Shown here: positions 1-10,556 of the stretch, piece after piece | How the letters are laid out: each line of letters opens with the position of its first letter | How positions within the stretch are numbered: position 1 is the stretch's first letter | Assembly: GCA_026120185.1 (NCBI GenBank) | Contig: JANUWF010001491.1 | Coordinates: 1,674,001 to 1,738,000 of the forward strand | Length of the DNA stretch: 64,000 bases | Source: Voacanga thouarsii | Taxonomy: Eukaryota; Streptophyta; Magnoliopsida; Gentianales; Apocynaceae | Reading direction: 5' to 3' | Made by a program: the position numbers and the translations under genes | Notes under the pieces: model-generated | Seen by the model: only the letters and a program-made list of their open reading frames with translations | What the model was told of the DNA's origin: nothing | The model's database searches: none

Positions 1-1561
1 CTTATTACCTCGTGAAGCCGGAATTTAATATTTTCTTGTTCCAAGAATGCAGGTGCAATCCAGATCACAAAACCAGTTCACCGTAGCTCAACTGAAGTCC
101 AAGTAAGAACAACCTCTAATGATAATCCACACAAGGTTAAACGCTCACAATCTCACAATTCTATGCTAATAGAATTTAGGAGGCTAGGGTTTGATCAAGA
201 AGAGAGAGGCAGAGAAACGGTTTCTTTGTTATTGCGTGAATAGTCTCTATATCTCTAACCTTAAAGAAACCGTTTTCTTATATTTATAGATTTATAATTA
301 CCGTAAATTGCAACTTAGTCCTTCAACGTCCAACTGTCAAAAAATTGGTCCTTGAAGTTTACTTAATTACAATTAGGTCCCATGAATTATAACAAACTTA
401 TAATTCACCTATAAATATATTCCCTTCTCTTAATTAACCCTACAATATTATCAAATAATATATTTGAGCATTCAAACCTTTATTGTGTGTGACCCATTAG
501 GTTTCCTGGTCTTATTGGTATCATAATATGAATTAATTCTAACAATATTAGAATTAATAATCTTTAATAAAATAAAGGATTAAATTTATTAATTCTCTAA
601 TTAATAAATCCATATTTAGCATATCAAGAGTGACATCTAGCAATGACTCTTCACTACCCAAAAGTCCAGAAAGTCAAGTGGCTTGACATGAAACTTTCAA
701 TAGCAAATTATCAGTGCAATAAACTCCTTTCAACATACAATATCTCATTCGGTCTAGAGCATGGAATTAGTGCCAACTCCCTCCAGAATATTATTAATTC
801 TGGCCCGAATATTTTAGTACTTGTTCAAGAAATCCATTACTCGATATGTGTATCAATTTGAACCATTTCCATCACATAGTCGCATTGGCCAAGGACTTCA
901 TGAGTAATAATTTCTACAATTGGCCTTGAGATATACTCTCCTACTATTAGGAGTGGTGAATCCTTTATTGACCCTCTCAACTACTTTCGTTTACTTTACG
1001 TTGTACTCAATTTCCATCCCATAGGTGGTCCTAGATAAGACTCCAAAGATTAGAATCAAAGTACAACGCTCGATAAACAAAGTACCTTGGAGATCTCAAG
1101 TCTAAGGATACTTGCACACTTGCTATAATGAGATTCTATCAATAACACTCAATAGTTATCTGAGTGATTATCTCGTAGCTAGGTCATCCAATGAACTTGT
1201 ACCAAAACAAGCATCCACACGTTAATCCTGAGTATCCCAATACTCACGGATATGAGAACCACCGCTTGATCTAATCAAGAGATATAACTTGTACCAGTCT
1301 TGTCGTATTAATAATATCCCATCTTATTAATACTATGATTGGGGATTATTTAAGTACAAACACTATATAGTGTAGTAGAAATCTCACATCATGATCTCTA
1401 TCATGATTTCCTGAACACTATGTTGTACTAGGGACTTTATCTAACGGTTTGTACCCATATTTAGAGATAACAATCAAACTGAAAGTTAAAGAATGCCTCT
1501 TATTAATTTAATATGTAATATACACGGTACAAGTAATTGCCTCTAGGGCACAACACTAACA
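1..1561 (-). mobile_element. LTR-C copy 1, Ty1/copia-type LTR, cut by the window edge
   Basis: Read on the minus strand it opens at 1561 with TGTTAGTGTTGTGCCCTAGA, the kind of start common in plant Ty1/copia LTRs. It continues as non-coding AT-rich sequence to the left window edge. A diverged second copy lies at 61382 to about 62957 in the same orientation and shares many blocks, for example the stretch around 480-620 with that around 62030-62180, and the block around 900-1150 with that around 62440-62690. From the second copy the outer end is expected to read TGTTAG on the plus strand, giving 6-bp inverted termini TGTTAG/CTAACA. Short frames inside, such as 643-861, are not conserved between the copies and are not genes. 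It truncates the LTR fragment to its right. Whether it is a solo LTR or part of a whole element cannot be seen. Confidence 0.75.
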
Positions 1562-2151
1562 AAAAGGTTAATTGTTGAGGATTAAGTAATTAAATGTTAA
1601 ATGATGTTTGCCAAACCAATGATTCATTGATTAATTTCATATTTTAAATTTGCCAGACCAAGGAATTTTAATCAAGGATTGTGTTTAATGCATCTTGTGG
1701 ATGAATTAGTTTAGACAGGCCAAGTGATGCTAATTTATCTAGAAGGTAGTAGTTAGTTGAGACATACCAAGTGATGCTAATTTATCTTAATCCTTCATGG
1801 TGCCAAGAGAATAATTAGTTATGATAATGGTTAGATACTTTATGATAATGTTTGTCTAAACAATGGTTTGAGTTACATACTTCTCCATCCTTGACATGTA
1901 TATATTTTTATTTTTGTTTTCTTTTGTTTTAGTTTATTTCTTTTTCACTTTGTTGAGTTGGTTAAACAATGAAAGAAAATGGATTGATGTCTACTTGTTC
2001 CTTGAGGATCGACACTCGTTTGAACCCTATGCTCGGTTAATGATGAGTACGCTTGCTCATATGTGTAGTTTAGGTTTAACATTTTAATTTAAACTTGAAT
2101 GGTAATGTGCTTATTTTTATATGATTTTTATACCTAAATCCATACACATCA
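1562..2151 (+). repeat. 3' part of a Gypsy-D-family LTR
   Basis: From about 1870 to 2151 this matches the last third of the Gypsy-D 5' LTR (4320-4583). Shared blocks include the tract after 'ccttgA', the GGTTAAACAATGAA motif, a 'gaggat..gaCACTC' block, the 'gagtayrCTTGCTC' block and the terminal ACATCA. It ends at 2151 and abuts minus-strand Copia-M coding sequence exactly where the pre-integrase/integrase linker should continue, so it marks an insertion into Copia-M. Its left part has been removed or displaced by LTR-C. The small frame at 1896-2087 lies wholly within LTR sequence and is not a gene. Confidence 0.7.
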
Positions 2152-2741
2152 GAATGCATGAGTTCTAATAACTCTTTGGCCCTTTCTTCTTTTCTAGAAA
2201 AGGAGTTGTAGCCATTTTAGCTAGTAAAAAAGACTCACAAGTGTCATATGATTCATAATCAAATGCCCCTAAGTCACCAAGCCTGTGTAACTTAGAAAAA
2301 AGATTGCCGTTTATATGGCCTAAATGGCAAAGCCATAAGTAAGAGGTGTTTGAATTATCATTCTTTGGTTTCTTATTGTTCATATTGAGAATTGGATTAT
2401 CCATGTCTACAACATATAAACCATTAACCAAAGTTGCAGAACAATAATGAATATCATTCAATGAAAAAGAACAACATTTATTCTTAAGCATCAAATGAAA
2501 TCTATACAAGTCTAAACACGCAACTGAAATATTATTTTTCATTAAAATTGGTACAAAATAATGATTTTGTAGTTCTAAAACTAATCCTGATGGATGGTTC
2601 ATCTCGTATGTCCCCACAGCAAGTGCAGCAACCTTTGCTCCATTTGTAGTACGTAGGTCCACGTCGCTTTTCTCTATCATTCTACTGCCTTTTAGTACCT
2701 GCAAGTTATCGTATAAATGAGATCCACATCTGGTATCCAAT
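2152..2741 (-). pseudogene. Copia-M protease end and GAG-pre-integrase domain (broken)
   Basis: Minus-strand remnant of a Ty1/copia polyprotein. Near 2741 the translation reads LDTRCGSHLYDNLQ, the copia aspartic protease active site with the usual Gly after Asp-Thr changed to Arg, so the protease would be dead. Downstream comes a long frame with LRTTNGAKVAALAVG and then SYLWLCHLGHIN, the GAG-pre-integrase signature (normally WH.RLGH). Near the left end a shifted frame reads AKELLELMH, the linker that in this family leads into the integrase core. That core is absent because an LTR fragment is inserted at 2151. A stop sits just before LDTRCG, and a frame change lies near 2180. The protein continues from the gag remnant at 2742-3174. 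Confidence 0.85.
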
Positions 2742-3174
2742 ACTTATATATCATTTCTAAAGATAGTATTAACCTCAATTATGAACATACCAAGAGTAGA
2801 AGTAGAAGTGCCTGCAAGCTTCTCCTTCTGCTTCTTTCTCTTGACGGTCTCCAAGTAGGCTTTGCAGTTTCGCCTCTAATGGGCCATATTTCCACAATGA
2901 TGGCATGGACCTTGGGTGGCTGCCTCCTTGTTTTTCATTCAACCTTGGGGCTTAGTAGAAGCATTCTTCTTCTTCTTGGGAACCTTCTTCCTAGAAGAAG
3001 AAGATTCTACTAACATAACTGCATTGGATTCCTTCTTCATGGAGGACTCTACATTTTTGAGTAGATTGATCAACTCGAGTATAGCAGATTCAACCTTATT
3101 CATTTGGTAGTTAATCTCAAATTGTGAGAAACTACTTGGTAAATATTGTAGAATTAAATCGATACTTAATTTGT
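2742..3174 (-). pseudogene. Copia-M gag, C-terminal half with zinc knuckle
   Basis: Minus strand. From 3174 the translation reads KLSIDLILQYLPSSFSQFEI followed by a lysine-rich linker. This is the conserved C-terminal part of copia gag (UBN2-like capsid region). After a stop and frame change, the minus strand over 2883-2908 encodes CHHCGNMAH then a stop then RRNC, which is a CX2CX4HX4C zinc knuckle with one nonsense codon inside. The knuckle binds RNA in the assembling particle. The N-terminal half of the same gag lies at 13464-13905, on the other side of Gypsy-D, which split the frame at 3174. Plus-strand frames at 2717-3110 are antisense shadows of this sequence. Confidence 0.85.
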
Positions 3175-4583
3175 TGTATGATAGGGGCAAAAATCCCTAT
3201 TATTTTTCTAGTTATTTGAGGTTGTTTAAAGATATTTTTGTTATAATAATTAGGTATATTCCTTACTATTTGACATTTTGCCTGTAAAAAGTATTTTTAA
3301 AGAATTTTGTGCAGATTTGAGTAAAATTCAAGCAAAACTGAAGAATTTTCAGAACACACCTTGCACCAGGTCTGGCAAGTGGAGCAGGCACCAGGTCCAT
3401 TCTTAACGGTCAGAGGAAAACAATGCAAAATTCAGAGAAGAAATAGATTACACCTGCGCCAGGTGGGTCGATTGGACCCAGTGCTAGGCTCGTTCTGAGA
3501 AGCCAAAATCTTGTGCACGAATTTAGGAAATTTTCAACGATTTTGGTATTTTTCAAATTTTACTCGGCCAAGACTTTCCAAACTACGAATTTAACATCAA
3601 AGAGGCCTATAAAAGCAATAGAAAACTCAAGAGAAAAAGGTGAATCCAAGAGGAAAAGTTCCAAACAGTCATTGAATGAGGAGTTCACCATCCAAGGAGG
3701 GTTGTTCAAGAGAGTCTTCAAGGGAGAAGAAAGAGACTTGTCTATGAGTACTTTGTTTTCTTTTTCTTCAACGATGATATATTCAATGTTTTCTTGTAAT
3801 TTAACATTATTTTCAAATTCATGACTTTGTATTAATTTTAGTTATTTGATCAATTAATTATTATCATTAGTGTTTGATTACTTGTTATCATTGGCTATTG
3901 CTGCGAGTTCTTCTAATTGACTTGGGAAATAATATTAGGTGTTTCATTGCATTGACTTCATGTTTATTAAATCATAATGGACTTGAGTGATGAAGTTAGG
4001 ATTATAGGACTAAAGTAATCGAAGATTAGTTGATTCCACCTCGAGCAAAAGGTTATTAGCTAATTTCATATTTATAAGGAATTGAGGTTAATGCATGTTT
4101 TGGTTATGTTGGCTTGATTGGGAAATCTATTAATATTAATCAAAAGATAGAGATTCTATGGATTGGAAAAAGAAGTGAAATTTATCTAAGTAGATTCATG
4201 GCTTGGAAAACGATTAAATTTTACTTTATATTCTTTTATGATGCTAAGATGATAATTAATTGAGAGAATTGCTAGTTGATTCATCATCATGTTTTCTAGG
4301 ATAATTATCTAAATTGCATATTCCTACATCCTTGAGTTGTATATACATCTTTATTTTTCTTTTTACTATTTTCTCACTTTATTTGTGTCGGTTAAACAAT
4401 GAATGAAAAGTTATTAGTGTGTACTTATTCATTTGAGGATTGATACTCATTAATTCCCTATACTATGCTTGTGACGAGTATACTTGCTCGTATGTGTATT
4501 TTAAAATTAATATTGTAATTAAAACTTGACTAAGAGTTAAATTTAAATTTGATCCTTTTTATACACCCAAAATTCGTACATCA
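3175..4583 (+). repeat. Gypsy-D 5' LTR
   Basis: It starts TGTATGATAGGGG and ends CGTACATCA just before the primer site. The 3' copy starts TGTGTGATTGGG at 10557 and shares the blocks 'ctattatttt', 'ttgttataataa' and 'atattcctt', and the degenerate CACCAGGT-like blocks around 3360-3490. Frame 3513-3824 is LTR sequence and is not conserved in the 3' copy. The LTR is 1409 bp. The 3' copy lost roughly 0.8 kb of it. Confidence 0.8.
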
Positions 4584-4585
4584 AG

Positions 4586-4607
4586 TTTTTGGCACCATTG
4601 CTAGGGA
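4586..4607 (+). other. Gypsy-D primer-binding site region
   Basis: The sequence TTTTTGGCACCATTGCTAGG lies directly after the LTR end. It is the known Tat/Athila-type post-LTR motif (canonical form TTTTTGGCGCCGTTGCCGGG) with three C-to-T or G-to-A changes. This places the element near the Tat/Athila gypsy group rather than the iMet-primed elements elsewhere in the window. Confidence 0.75.
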
Positions 4608-4927
4608 ACAACATCATGAAGGCTTGGATTTTGTTGATTTAACCATGTTTATATGTATATATATGTATATGTCTATATGTAAATATGTGTATATGTTTTT
4701 TGTGTAAATAGGTGCTATATCTTGTTGTTTGTAACATTGCGTGACTTAATTGACTTGCTTAGTTCATGTTGTACTTGTAAATACCACTAACTTTTATGTT
4801 TAGGTAGTTTGTGAATATATCTAATGTGTGTGTTTTTCTTTTCTTTATTATTTGTTTTTTTTCTTTGTTTTTATTTTTTTTTTCGATTTCATTTTTGTTT
4901 TTCTTTGAGTGCGAGATTGACATCATC

Positions 4928-5616
4928 ATGGACACTTACTTTTGGACACATGATAAATGGAGCTACAATGATGAGAATTTGGCATATTTACAAGCTTGGA
5001 TTGATGCTTTTTGTGAGATGTCACTTGAAGTCTCAATGCCTTCTTTTGTCTCTAATACAAATTTATCTGTTAAGTGGCATGAAGAAGCATCCCAACAAAT
5101 GAGCTCTACAAGAATACAACTAGCCAAGTTGGTTAAAGATGTCCTAACGGCCAATACACATGAATAATAGAATCCCCAAGGAAATGAAAGAGGATATGAG
5201 GAATTATTGCCCAATGTGGAAAAGGATGTATTCGATTCTACTCTATGTGCTAATAATTCTAATCTTTATTTATCACATGATTTCTTAGGTTCCTCTCCAT
5301 TCTTGGAGGACCATGGTCCAAATGATAATACATAGAGGTTAACATGTCTCAAGGAGTTAGACATTTCAATGCTACATCATACGAAACCCTTAAAGGATGT
5401 TCACAACTCATACCCTTCATCCTAATTTTAGGGAGGTAATTTGGTATTTGTAGATGTGGTGAAAAGTAAGGATTTCTTGATTCCATCTTTAAAATATAAA
5501 TCTACATTACTAGGTCTAAAGGGGACTTTTAATTTTGACAAATATTTTGAAGGGATAAGTGGTGATTCTACATTTTTTTAGACATAATTTACATCTTTGT
5601 GTTGGGAACTTGATTT
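4928..5616 (+). pseudogene. Gypsy-D internal reading frame of unknown function
   Basis: A frame from ATG 4928 gives 79 residues to the stop at 5165. After further stops it continues in recognisable protein-like sequence to 5616, where LTR-F interrupts. It begins MDTYFWTHDKWSYNDENLAY and is rich in aromatic and acidic residues, without a zinc knuckle, protease or RT motif. By position (after the primer site and a T-rich leader) it occupies the gag slot. An upstream in-frame start at 4811 would add a hydrophobic T-rich-encoded stretch that I regard as leader. I do not recognise the family. It could be a very diverged gag N-terminus or an extra ORF of a non-autonomous Tat-type element. Confidence 0.4.
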
Positions 5617-6573
5617 GTATGTGTAACAACCCACACTTTTATACTTTTATTGGTTACTATTATGTATAGAATAAGAATTTGTATAAGTGACCAAAATAAG
5701 AAATTATCAGAATAATGAGATGAATATTTTGGTATAATAAACATATTTAAGGACATTATTGCAATTTTGAAATTATAGGGACCTAACTGGAATTTTTGAA
5801 TTTGTTCTACCCAACCTAAATCTTTAGATTGCGACTACTATTAGTAGAATGGGAATTTGAGGGTATATTAAGAACTAAAATTGATCAGTGTGATGAGATG
5901 AGTATTTTGATATAAATTAAGCTATCGGAGGTATCAGGGGCATTTTCGTAATTTTGACCACGATCGAGATTTTGACCGTAAATTTTGAAGCATTGAGAGA
6001 GAATTCATAATTTTGATTCCTACAATTGAATTCAGTGAAATTTATAGATTCCATTGGTAGAATAAATTTTTTTCCAATACGGACCGAATTACAGTTATTT
6101 TCTGAAAAAATTGTGAAGTGTGGCCAAAATTGAGACAAGTGGCGTAATATGATTGGAGGATGAAAATATGTTTCAAATTACCATTGGGAAAGTAAGTTAT
6201 TTGTGAGATTATTTTATTTCAAAAATTTATTAAATAAGATTAATAATTAAGGAAATTAATTAAATCAACCAATAGGAAAATGGTTGGAATTTAGATAGCC
6301 CACAATAGTTGACTTTGTGATGAATTTGAACCAAGAAGTTCAAGAAGTGGCAGTGGAAAATGGCTGAATAATAGCCTGAATTTTGGTACAATAAAGGAAG
6401 AAAAGAAAGGAGAAAATAAAAGGAAAATAGAAGATTTTGTAAAAAATTTTAAAGGAAGACTTTTAACCAATTAATGAAACACTTGACAATGTGGTAATTG
6501 GTCATGAGAATGGCGGTGGAAGCTGTATTTCAACAGCTAAAAATGGACACCAACAATAAGAAATAAGAAAGAA

Positions 6574-6575
<2 letters not shown>

Positions 6576-6619
<44 letters not shown>
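6576..6619. repeat. (AG)n microsatellite in LTR-F
   Basis: About 22 uninterrupted AG units. The serine/leucine-rich minus-strand frames across it are simple-sequence artefacts. Confidence 0.95.
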
Positions 6620-6621
<2 letters not shown>

Positions 6622-8179
6622 GAAGAAAAGCCAGAGAAAAGTACGAAGAAAAAGGAAAAAGAGAGAGAAAGCATTCCAAGAAGAGAAAAAGGAAGGAACT
6701 TGGAGCATTTTTGGCCTAGAGCAATCAATAAACAAGGTAAAAGTTTACGCTTCATGAATTAAAGTTAAAGCAAGAAGAATAAGGATTGTTTTGATATGAA
6801 TTTTATTGAGAAAATTCATATGAATTGTGATTTATGCTTAGAAAATATATATGTTCTGGGGTTGTTGTATGTACTGTGTATGGTGGTGCATTTGGGGGCA
6901 TGTATTCTTTGTTTTGTATAATGTTTGAAGGTGTTTTGAAGATGGTTTAAAGAGTTGTTCATGGCTGTAAAATTTAAAAAATGAAATAAGATAGCAATGG
7001 TATAATTGTTGAAGAAAATGGAATATTGTTATTATTATTCAAAACTGTTGGTTTTGTAGTTGTTTAAACATGCAAGATACTGATTGTGCATGACTGGAAT
7101 AAAGAAGGATTATGTGATGTTTAGATGATAAACAAAGGATTGTAATGATTAAACGACAAATATATAGGATTGTTTTGGAACCCCATGACCTGAAACTTGT
7201 AGTTAAATATTTTAGGATCATTTCGGGACCAATTTTACATGATTTGGAGTTGTGAATAAAAAGTTATTATATAAAAACCAAAGGTTGTCATTTCAGTTAC
7301 GGGAATGAAGTGCTAAGACATTATGGACAGAACTGAATGAAATGATAAGGGAAATCAGTGGTTCATGAATTGGAAATCATAAAGGAATGTCTTGAGGACA
7401 TTTTGGAACACGTTTAACATCAATTGGACTTACGAATCAAAAGTTATTCTATAAACAAATAAGTGTGACAAGAATGAAGAAATGCAACATTTTGTTTAGC
7501 AAGAAATAAACTCAAGTATTGTTCTATTGGTGTTAAGGGATAAAAGAGAGATTACAAGAACATATGGAAACCTTGGATATTTATTTGAATAAAGAGATGG
7601 GAAATGAATTAATGAGCCTTTGATCATCTCAAGTCTTTATATCATAATGAGCAAGAGACGAAGAACTAGGAAATTTGGCAATATTATTAACATGTAAATG
7701 GTGATCTGTGGGTTGTGAACTCTAGAATACAAAAGGAAATGTGAAATGATGACTGATATAGGGTTTTACCTTAAAGGTCTTGCAAAGGTTTAAAGACTAC
7801 GAATACAGTATAATGTAGGACACGAGGTGAGTCCTACTGCTTTTAAATTCTATTTTAGCTAAGTGTTTTCCTGAAACGATCATGTGCTTTCCTAATGTAG
7901 TTAATGCTTTCCTGATATATTATAAAATGAATGTTTCAGTTTGAAAGCATTAGCAAACACTTGATTCCTTGAATACCTTGAATATGAAATATCTCGTGTG
8001 ATTTTTTTTATAAATTTCTAAATCTCAGTTTTGGTAAAGTGTTTTCCTAATATGTAAAATGGTTTCTTGATGTGCTCAAGTACGAGCCTTCTATATGGAT
8101 TTGGAAACATGACCAGCAATATGAATATTGAATTCTTGATTACTTAAACTTGTCAATCCTTGAATCCAATACATGACTA

Positions 8180-8504
8180 ACTTAAATACTTGGCATACGC
8201 ATTAACTTGAACACTTGGCATAAGCACTAACATGAATATTTGGCATATGCATTAACTTAACCACTTGGTGTAAATACTAACTTGAATACTTGGCATATGT
8301 ACTAACCTGAATACTTGACGTATGCACTAACTTGAATACTTGGCGTATGAGCTAACTTGAATACTTGGCGTAAGCACTAACTTGATTACTTGACGTAAGC
8401 ACTGACTTGAATACTTGTTGTATGCACTAACTTGAATACATGGCATAAGCACTTATTTGACTGCTTAGCGTAAGCACTGACTTGAATACTTGGCGTAAGC
8501 ACTG
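8180..8504. repeat. 25-bp minisatellite, 13 units, in LTR-F
   Basis: Thirteen head-to-tail units of exactly 25 bp, with consensus first half ACTTGAATACTTGG and second half CGTAAGCACTA. Units differ from each other at one to six positions. No unit is shortened or lengthened across the array, so it can be cut into 25-mers from 8180 to 8504 without a gap. Confidence 0.93.
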
Positions 8505-8970
8505 ACTATACTTGAATACTTGAATTAAAATATTTTATGCTAGTATTCTTGAATACTTCAATCAACATGTTTTCACTCGAAGTCCTTGAATACTTGTTTT
8601 GAGAATGTTTTCACACGAGAATTTCTAAACTAGCATATGTTGAGATTATTCTTCATGAGATCTTTTTAGTTGAAAAGACTAGCATATACAGGACTCATTG
8701 AGCTTTACGCTCACACGTGTGTTATTTCTTTTGAAAAATTTAGGATCAGAGGCGTAGCGAAAACGCGATGCACTCCTAGAGGCTCATGTTGCATCTTGGA
8801 CTTGATATACCCGTGAGTGTATGTATCAAAAGCTAAATTCTTGTAATTTTCTATTTTTGGAAAAATTTCCACTGCCTATTGAGTGAAGTTTGTTATAAAA
8901 ACCTTTTGTCTGAGCAATCAAACGGGGAGACATCCCATAAAGTTATAGAAATATGAGGTGTTATAGTATG

Positions 8971-10556
8971 TCTAAAAAGGTGCTACGGAAGGGGGGTCAT
9001 GCATTTACATTCATTACAACTAATATTTTCCATGAACTCTCCATTTTTCAAAACCCTCTCTTATTTCTACTTTTATCATGCCTAACTTTTTTAATGAACA
9101 TTAATTTCTTTTACAAATATTTGATTAGAACGCATGATGAGTGGAAAGAGATTACATCTTTATTTTGTGTTTGGAGTTGTTAGGTGTTATTTCTCCAAAA
9201 TAAGGAAAATAATTTTCATCTTAAGTGTGGGGGAGTAAGTCGTGTCTTTATTTGCTTTCTTAGGATTTTTATTTGTAATTTCTTTAGTTTTCTTCTATTT
9301 AGGTGTCTCTTTATTTTGTTATTATTTTCTTTGTGCTTTTATTTGTGTTTAAAGTCTTCTTAGACTAGCCCTTTTCACTATTTTCAGTTTTGATATCTAT
9401 TGGAGCTTATTGCACTTGGGGAGTATTACTTCACCCTCTATCCCTTTCTTATTTTTGGTCTCTTTAGAGAAGCTTTATTGTGTTAATTTTTGGCTATTGA
9501 GGACAATGTCCAGTTTAACTGTGGGGGGAGAGTTTAGCGTTAAAGAAATTTTTTATTTATCCACATTTTGGATCAAATTTTTTTCTGAAAATTTTCAAAA
9601 CTTTTTGTGGTTTTCATTGTTTAAAGCAATGATGAAATTTTTTTTTCTTACTTGGATATGATTTTTTGTTATTCATTTGGTGCATTTTTATAGCATTGGT
9701 TTATTGGATAAGATATTTTCAAGTCTTGAGAATTTTGATTAATCATATTTAGGCATTGGTGTTTGAGTGTTATTTGACTAGTCTAATTTGAATATGGAGG
9801 ATATGGGTGAAGTTTATTAGCTAACTCTTGTATTATGACTCTAAATTTTGCTTAGCTTTAAGTGATGATAAGGAATGTGAGTTAATAAAAGATCTTTGAG
9901 AGGAAAGATTGTGGAGAATTCTTGTGAGTTAAAAATTAAAAAAATGAGTTGATTGCTTCCTCTTTGAAGATAAAAAAAAAATGTTTTTGCTTGATATGTG
10001 TGTCAATACGGATAGTAAAGATAAATCCACTTTCTTGACGTTATGAATTTCATAAAGCAAAAGAGAGGAAAGTTGTTGAAAAAGATGATGACTAAAAAGG
10101 GGCCAGTATGGTGTTTGAAGAGAAATCTATGCACTTGAGGCTATCATTTCCCTAAATCATTGAAAATATTTGAGAGAACAAGATTGGAGTGCTTTCCGTA
10201 TATCATGTCTTGAGTTGTGCAATTTTTGGATTAATAATGCTTGAGTTGGTAGATGGCTTTACTTTTGTGATTTATGTTATCTATATTTTTACTTGAAGGG
10301 TAAAATAATTTTCTTAGACTAAGGTATACACTTGATTAATTTGAATTCAAGAGTTTTGTGATATCTTGTCAAATGTTACAAAGCTTGAATTAGTTTCAAA
10401 GGGTATGAATGACAAGAGTTTTATCTAAAGTTTGAAGGAAAATTATAATCCTTGTTATGATCCAAAACTTTTGAAGAAAAAGAACTTGCTTTTTCTTGAT
10501 GGTTTTCTTAGTTAAAGTGTTTTGCTTGAGGATAAGCAAAAGTTCAAGTGTAGGGG
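8971..10556 (+). other. Gypsy-D 3' internal region, non-coding
   Basis: This is the continuation of Gypsy-D after LTR-F. It has no protein domain I recognise. Frames 8953-9183 and 9410-9661 are low-complexity and hydrophobic and run through T-rich tracts. Two polypurine-like blocks stand out, AAGTGTGGGGGAG near 9223 and CTGTGGGGGGAGAG near 9519. They resemble the internal purine tract common in Tat/Athila elements. A third, AAGTGTAGGGGTG at about 10545-10557, adjoins the 3' LTR and is the likely plus-strand primer tract. Confidence 0.6.

Larger units (their letters stand above)
5622..8965 (+). mobile_element. LTR-F: solo LTR of a large-LTR gypsy family
   Basis: It starts TGTAACAACCC and ends GAGGTGTTATA. 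It is flanked by a perfect 5-bp TSD GTATG at 5617-5621 and 8966-8970. There is no internal domain and only one LTR, so it arose by LTR-LTR recombination after insertion. Its ends and the ...GGGGAGACATCCC... block near 8920 resemble those of LTR-A and LTR-B, so it is probably a relative of the same gypsy lineage (inference). The final TA instead of CA fits one C-to-T change. It contains a GA microsatellite and a 25-bp minisatellite. Frames such as 5917-6138, 6502-6755 and 7039-7221 are not genes. Confidence 0.88.

Noticed and set aside
2717..3110. Plus-strand frames with hydrophobic/leucine-rich translation
   Set aside because: They are antisense to the Copia-M gag zinc knuckle and linker.
6502..6755. 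Serine/leucine-rich minus-strand frames
   Set aside because: Translation of the (AG)n microsatellite.
8180..8504. CRISPR array
   Set aside because: The 25-bp units are directly adjacent with no spacers, within a plant LTR.
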